From contig JAUCNG010416354.1 in NCBI GenBank assembly GCA_032353305.1, forward strand, positions 1-10,192: 10,192 nucleotides of DNA, given 5' to 3'. This document shows, in pieces, positions 6,639 to 10,192 of the stretch. Both the position numbers and the translations under genes were made by a program. The notes under the pieces are model-generated. The model was not told where the DNA came from, did no database searches, and saw nothing but the letters and a program-made list of their open reading frames with translations. This DNA is from Cephalothrix spiralis (lineage: Eukaryota > Nemertea > Palaeonemertea > Archinemertea > Cephalotrichidae). Numbering within the stretch: the stretch's first letter is position 1; each line of letters begins with the position of its first letter.

Positions 6639-6847
6639 TAAAAAAAAGCCTAATTTATCTAGTCTCGATAATGGGTGGTGTCCAGAAAGTAGTGTCGGAA
6701 AAATGATGCATGATGTCAAGAAAGCGGTTAATATTTTCAACTCTTTTTGCACTTGTCGGAAAAAATTTACAAAATTTTCTGCGGGGCAGGTTTTTTAAAG
6801 TAAAATTTTCCAAATTTGTCCACCACGAATAAACTTTTTCTTAAAAA
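6639..6847. other. Spacer of copy 2, no gene seen
   Basis: AT-rich spacer matching 2733-2892, plus an extra stretch (about 6650-6690) with no counterpart in copy 1. No gene, RNA or regulatory signal is supported. Confidence 0.5.
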
Positions 6848-7040
6848 GGTGGGTGTTTTTTTACCCTGGTCTGAAAAGTGAAGAGAAATGTCAAATTAGT
6901 GATGGTTTGGGGTGGGCGTTTTTCTACCCGGGTCTGAAAAGTGAAACGAAATGTCAAGTTAGTGATGGTTTTGGGTGGTTGTTTTGAGGTTGTGTCTGCG
7001 AACTGACGCAAATGTCAAGTTAGTGAAGGGGTGGTGGGTC
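6848..7040. repeat. G-rich tandem repeat, copy 2
   Basis: Three copies starting near 6848, 6911 and 6973 (spacing 63 and 62 bp), each with GGTGGG(T/C)GTTTT, CCCGGGTCTGAAAAGTGA and AAATGTCAAGTTAGTGA. It ends in GGGGTGGTGGGTCACA. This is the better-preserved version of the array at 2893-3075. Confidence 0.78.
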
Positions 7041-7311
7041 ACATTGTAAAATTTCCAAAAAATTATCACTTCGGAGTCGTTGGTGTCTGCACAAGACACA
7101 AGACTTTCAAGACACCTCTCCCCTGACTATAACTAATTAGACTGCTTTAAATACAATTTTCAGAAAATTTCTAAGTTCCTACCCCTCTGAGGGGGAAAGA
7201 TTTCAGATTCTTAAAAATTGCCACGTGGCGAAATATAAATTATTATAGAAATAAACATGTGAGCACTCATCACAACGCACATATCTATCAACGTTAGAAG
7301 TTTGATACAAT
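7041..7311. other. Terminal block of copy 2, no gene seen
   Basis: Matches 3076-3331. It includes the GTGTCT/AGACAC hairpin at 7083-7099, a shared CTGACTATAACTAA segment, and TTCCTACCCCTCTGAGG. A small minus-strand ORF overlaps it, but the frame is not kept in the other copy. Function unknown. Confidence 0.45.
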
Positions 7312-7606
7312 CGTTTCCAAATATCAGGACTGCAGAGATCTGGAGGGAGAAAAATAAGATACAGTTCATGTGACAAAAAACTTAATAACATAACCTTCTA
7401 AAATGTTAAACAGTTTATAAACTCGATCAACAAAAATGACTATCAACCAGCTATCAACCACTCTGAGCTAATCAATTCAATTTTCCTGACATCTATTTAT
7501 AACTGACATGATATAATAGAACCTGCGAAGCAAAGTGGAAATTTATTACCTGGAAATTTTGTATCTATTGATATTTTTCTAAAGAAATCAATATTAGAGA
7601 ATCATA
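7312..7606 (+). promoter_or_regulatory. Unique upstream region of gene C
   Basis: No similarity to the leaders of genes A and B, so gene C is probably controlled differently. It holds TATCAACCA twice (7441-7449 and 7452-7460) and an AT-rich TATTTATAA (7494-7502) about 105 bp before the ATG that might act as a TATA element. A TAG in frame at 7595-7597, three codons before the ATG, fixes the start. The start context has A at -3 and G at +4, better than in genes A and B. Confidence 0.3.
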
Positions 7607-9331
7607 ATGGCGTCACTGGCAGAAAAAATTGAGGATCAAGTCACATGTGGGATATGTATGGATATATTTGATGACCCACGCATGCTTGCATGTCAACATA
7701 CATATTGTACGGTATGTTTAAAGGGCTTAATAAAACAAAACATAGTTATTTGTCCAGAATGTCGTATTCGCTCAAGAGCTGAAAATGGATTGGAAAATTT
7801 CCAAAAAAATCGTGCTATAGCTTATTTAGTAGACACATTCAAATCATTATGTGAAAAATGCAAAGATAAAGCAAAAAGTGACTTTTGTTTTCATTGTGAT
7901 GCTGTTATTTGTAAACAATGCTTTAAGGAACATAGAGAATATCTGATTAAGATTATAAAAGACACACTGATGGAATTTCAGTCTTCAAGACCAAAGACTG
8001 TATCATATAATGATATAAAAGACTCAGTAACAGCTGCTTTTCAAAATTTAGAAGCAAATATGAGAGACTCTATCAACAATAAAAAAGAGATGCTTTTAGA
8101 TGCAATAGATTCAGAAAAAAGTGTATTTTTGGATAAAATAGATGAATATAAATACAACTACAAATGCTCTAGACGATGGCAAATTTGGAAATATAAGGCC
8201 GAATGCCACATTAGGCAAAGAACTGCAGAATCTGATGTAAACCTAGTGTTTGATGAATTATTGACTTATTTCAATCTTGCACTTAAGAATTTAGAAAAAC
8301 AAAGTAAACTGCCAAAAATAAGAAACTTTGATGTCGTATTAGATACAAAAGAATTATGCAAATCAATATTTAAATTTGGGGATATAGTTTCATCAGGGAT
8401 GTCGATTCAAATTAATGCTGTTAATCACAAACAACTGTCTAAACTTAAAAACAGTTTAATAAAGTTTCATATTGACCAAATGTATGATATAGCATCAGAT
8501 GATGTTATAAGACAATCATTTTTCAAATGGTTTAATCGTGTTGATAAACGAAAAAGCGAAAGTTACTCTAATTTGTATAAAGAAGTAATACATCCAATTA
8601 TGCAAAGTGAAGGATTAGATAAATTCTGGTATTTGTATAGAATTATAAAAAATCTAACTTCCTCATTAGAAAACATAATAGATGATTTTAAATGTTCAAC
8701 AGCTGTAAGCGACTTAGTTAATTTTATGGAGCATGACAAATGTAAACATGCTATAGAATATAAATTTAAGGAAATAAATAAGGCAATACTCCAGGCCGTA
8801 CATATCCGAAGGAGGGAGGTATTTCTAACTGTTAAAAAGTTAGAAATTAGAGACATCTTAGAGAATCGGGAATTTACTAGAATATGTAACATTCAAGAAT
8901 TGGAAATATTGAATTTTCTAAAGAACGATAATTCAACAATGGAACAACTTGTGAACATGGTTGGAAAATGCAACTCGATGCGTCAAAATCGCGTTCAAAT
9001 TAGTACGCAACCAAAAGACTTCAAATTATCCTACGATAGAATAATAAAATCATTGGAAAGCTTGTACGCTTTCAAAATATTAGAAAGCGAGGAAAATCAT
9101 TTAGATGATTTAGATTATCCAAGCGATTATGACTTGCCAAATGTCGGTCAAAGGAGGAGTATATGGAACATTTTCTTTAAAATGTGCCTTTATTGTGTAA
9201 AGTCTTTCTTGTATTTATTTTTCGTCTTACTTGTATTGTTTGTCCTGGGGGCAATATTATTTGGTCAGGCTGTTTTTGTGGGGCTAATATTTGTAAGCTT
9301 TATTTTGTACATTTGGAAGATGATACGGTAA
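7607..9331 (+). CDS. TRIM-like RING/B-box protein C, longer hydrophobic C-terminus
   Basis: Diverged paralog of A and B with the same plan. RING C14, C17, C29, H31, C34, C37, C49, C52; B-box-like C82, C85, C94, C97, C102, C105, H109 (F106, no extra histidine); coiled coil about 110-190. The orphan central region shares NLVFDELLTYFNLA (212-225), NLTSSLENIIDDFKC (349-363) and an IRRRE motif (400-404). A STMEQLV motif (443-449) matches S/T-MEEL in A and B. The C-terminus differs: residues about 529-549 and 551-570 are two hydrophobic stretches with a Gly-Gln break, ending WKMIR. This suggests a hairpin or a longer anchor with the end possibly facing the cytosol. Single exon, in-frame stop just upstream, two AATAAA signals downstream. 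Probable membrane-anchored E3 ligase; partner and substrate unknown. Confidence 0.88.
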   Translation: MASLAEKIEDQVTCGICMDIFDDPRMLACQHTYCTVCLKGLIKQNIVICPECRIRSRAENGLENFQKNRAIAYLVDTFKSLCEKCKDKAKSDFCFHCDAVICKQCFKEHREYLIKIIKDTLMEFQSSRPKTVSYNDIKDSVTAAFQNLEANMRDSINNKKEMLLDAIDSEKSVFLDKIDEYKYNYKCSRRWQIWKYKAECHIRQRTAESDVNLVFDELLTYFNLALKNLEKQSKLPKIRNFDVVLDTKELCKSIFKFGDIVSSGMSIQINAVNHKQLSKLKNSLIKFHIDQMYDIASDDVIRQSFFKWFNRVDKRKSESYSNLYKEVIHPIMQSEGLDKFWYLYRIIKNLTSSLENIIDDFKCSTAVSDLVNFMEHDKCKHAIEYKFKEINKAILQAVHIRRREVFLTVKKLEIRDILENREFTRICNIQELEILNFLKNDNSTMEQLVNMVGKCNSMRQNRVQISTQPKDFKLSYDRIIKSLESLYAFKILESEENHLDDLDYPSDYDLPNVGQRRSIWNIFFKMCLYCVKSFLYLFFVLLVLFVLGAILFGQAVFVGLIFVSFILYIWKMIR

Positions 9332-9593
9332 ATCAGGTGCTCATGAAGAATAAGTGCATGGTCTTTCGTTTTAACCTGTATTGGTCTTCTGTGACGTCTG
9401 TTTTTATTAGCCAATAAGCGATAGAGCGCCGAGATCATTAAATATAAACATCGATAAAGTATATTTAGTGTCATTCTAAATCCAAATGTGGTAGCAGCAC
9501 TTAACATTCAATGGATTCTTAAGCACGTATCCTCTATTAGCACTTGGGAAATCCAATAGGTTTTGAAAACAGACTAAAATCTTTGTATGTAAA
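9332..9593 (+). other. 3' UTR of gene C
   Basis: About 260 bp between the stop and the first AATAAA. Apart from the relation to the relic at the very end of the coding part, no clear similarity to the 3' UTRs of A and B until the poly(A) region. The minus-strand ORF here overlaps the gene C end and is not supported. Confidence 0.5.
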
Positions 9594-9611
9594 AATAAAT
9601 GTTCGAATAAA
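9594..9611 (+). terminator. Poly(A) signals of gene C
   Basis: Two AATAAA hexamers, 9594-9599 and 9606-9611. The second is followed by TTGCATTT and a T-rich stretch, matching the context of the signals of genes A (2349) and B (6199). The 3' UTR would be about 280-300 nt. Confidence 0.65.
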
Positions 9612-9775
9612 TTGCATTTAATATCTATTTTATTATTGTCTTCCTTTTTCGTAGGTGTTTTTAAGTGCTAGAATAAGAGTTCAACCTGTAATTGTATTGA
9701 CTGGTACGGTGTCTATTGTCAGGATTAACTATTTGAGACTAAACTGCTTTATAATACGAGGGGCGGGAAATGGGC
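9612..9775. repeat. Diverged copy of the family's 3' flank beside gene C
   Basis: Short blocks match the flanks of A and B in order: TTGCATTT, TTTTATTATTG, CTTCCTTTTTCGTAGGTG, GGTACGGTGTC, TATTGTCAGGA, then a short G-rich GAGGGGCGGG where the others have a poly-G run. This shows the ancestral duplication unit included at least about 170 bp beyond the poly(A) site. The foldback element and G-rich array are missing here. Confidence 0.55.
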
Positions 9776-9794
9776 TATAGTCCGTACTTTTTTT

Positions 9795-10108
9795 CAGTAG
9801 TCCGGACTATAGTCCAGTAGTCCGGCCGTAGTCCAGTAGTCCGGTTCATAGTCCAGTAGTCCGAGCCGTAGTCCATAGTCCAGAATGCATGAATTTTGGG
9901 TGGACTTAACCGAGTAATCCAGCTTGTAGTCTCGTAGTCCGGAAGTCGATCCAGCCTGTAGTCCAGTAGTCCGGCCCGTAGTCCAGTAGTCCGGGCTGTA
10001 GTCAAGTAGTCCGGACTGTAGTCCAGAAGTCTGGCTGGTAGTCCAGTAGTCCGGGTCGTAGTCCAGTAGTCCGGGTCGTAGTCCAGTAGTCCGGCTGGTA
10101 GTCCAGTA
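9795..10108. repeat. 20-bp minisatellite (core GTCCAGTAGTCCGG)
   Basis: The array is made of a 14-bp core, GTCCAGTAGTCCGG, plus a variable six-base end closing in GTA. Seven full units run exactly every 20 bp from 9961 to 10100, with a partial unit at 10101-10108. Three more lie at 9812-9870. Between them (about 9871-9950) is a degenerate stretch with an unrelated insert around AATGCATGAATTTTGGG. A 12-bp palindrome, TAGTCCGGACTA, sits at 9798-9809. Because 20 is not a multiple of three, minus-strand frames cycle through the repeat without stops and make spurious ORFs rich in D-Y-W-T. Confidence 0.95.
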
Positions 10109-10192
10109 AGGGAGCGCGTCCATAAAGGATGTCCGTCGGCAGGGGGGAGGGGGGTTTAACTGTTTGCGGACACATTAAGGACAGGGGGAGGG
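10109..10192. other. G-rich right edge, possible end of another repeat
   Basis: Contains GGATGTCCG, then GGGGGGAGGGGGG (10142-10154), TTTGCGGACACATTAAGGACA, and GGGGGAGGG at the window end. GGAC motifs precede both G-blocks. It looks like the margin of a further interspersed repeat that continues outside the window. It could form a G-quadruplex. No gene. Confidence 0.35.

Larger units (their letters stand above)
3852..7311 (+). repeat. Segmental duplication, copy 2 (contains gene B)
   Basis: Collinear with 76-3331, carrying the same ordered landmarks. Differences: the foldback element has one more internal repeat; the G-rich array is more regular; and the end (after TTTGATACAAT at about 7311) runs straight into gene C's upstream region. 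Same orientation as copy 1, so this is a direct tandem arrangement, of the kind produced by unequal crossing-over. Confidence 0.88.

Noticed and set aside
8563-8892. 109-codon minus-strand ORF inside gene C
   Set aside because: Antisense shadow; there is no matching antisense frame in A or B.
9775-10123. Two overlapping minus-strand ORFs with D-Y-W-T-T repeats
   Set aside because: They only read through the 20-bp minisatellite, which lacks stops in several frames. The same motif appears in different frames and there is no flanking gene structure.
1-10192. tRNA, rRNA, transposase, reverse transcriptase or viral genes
   Set aside because: No cloverleaf-like arrangement was noticed by eye, and none of the translations shows RT, integrase, transposase or capsid motifs.

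Overview
The window looks like nuclear DNA of an animal. It is AT-rich and carries three long intronless genes of the RING/B-box (TRIM-like) family, each followed by an AATAAA poly(A) signal. The spacers are rich in satellite-like repeats, and there is no bacterial gene packing, ribosome-binding-site pattern or operon structure. Expanded, tandem, single-exon TRIM-like genes beside G-rich repeats and minisatellites fit a marine invertebrate, perhaps a bivalve or other lophotrochozoan. That placement is an inference from style, not from a marker gene.

Layout, all genes on the + strand: TRIM-like gene A (213-1808, 531 aa); a 2.2 kb spacer; gene B (3984-5639, 551 aa); a 2.0 kb spacer; gene C (7607-9331, 574 aa); its 3' flank; a 20-bp minisatellite (9795-10108); and a G-rich edge. 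Genes A and B lie in two copies of one segmental duplication (about 76-3331 and 3852-7311). Each copy holds a 5' leader, gene, 3' UTR, poly-G tract, a small foldback element with internal repeats, a 52-68 bp G-rich tandem repeat and a hairpin. Copy 1 is followed by about 500 bp absent from copy 2, including a 109-119 bp tandem repeat that begins exactly where the homology ends. Gene C is an older paralog. It shares the coding plan and a short stretch of 3' flank, but has an unrelated 5' flank.

The three proteins share one plan: N-terminal C3HC4 RING, a short seven-ligand B-box-like zinc motif, a coiled coil, about 300 residues of a region I cannot assign to a known domain, and a hydrophobic C-terminal anchor. 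RING, B-box, coiled coil and C-terminal membrane segment is the layout of vertebrate TRIM13/TRIM59, which are ER-anchored E3 ligases. By analogy these are probably membrane-anchored ubiquitin ligases acting toward the cytosol.

Two observations stand out. Between A and B, the RING, C-terminus and 3' UTR are much more alike than the central orphan region, which suggests the centre is diversifying. The 3' UTRs of A and B also contain a relic of the C-terminal coding end of gene C, lying beyond a roughly 450 bp segment with in-phase GT/AG ends. The family has therefore switched, or can switch, its membrane-anchor tail.
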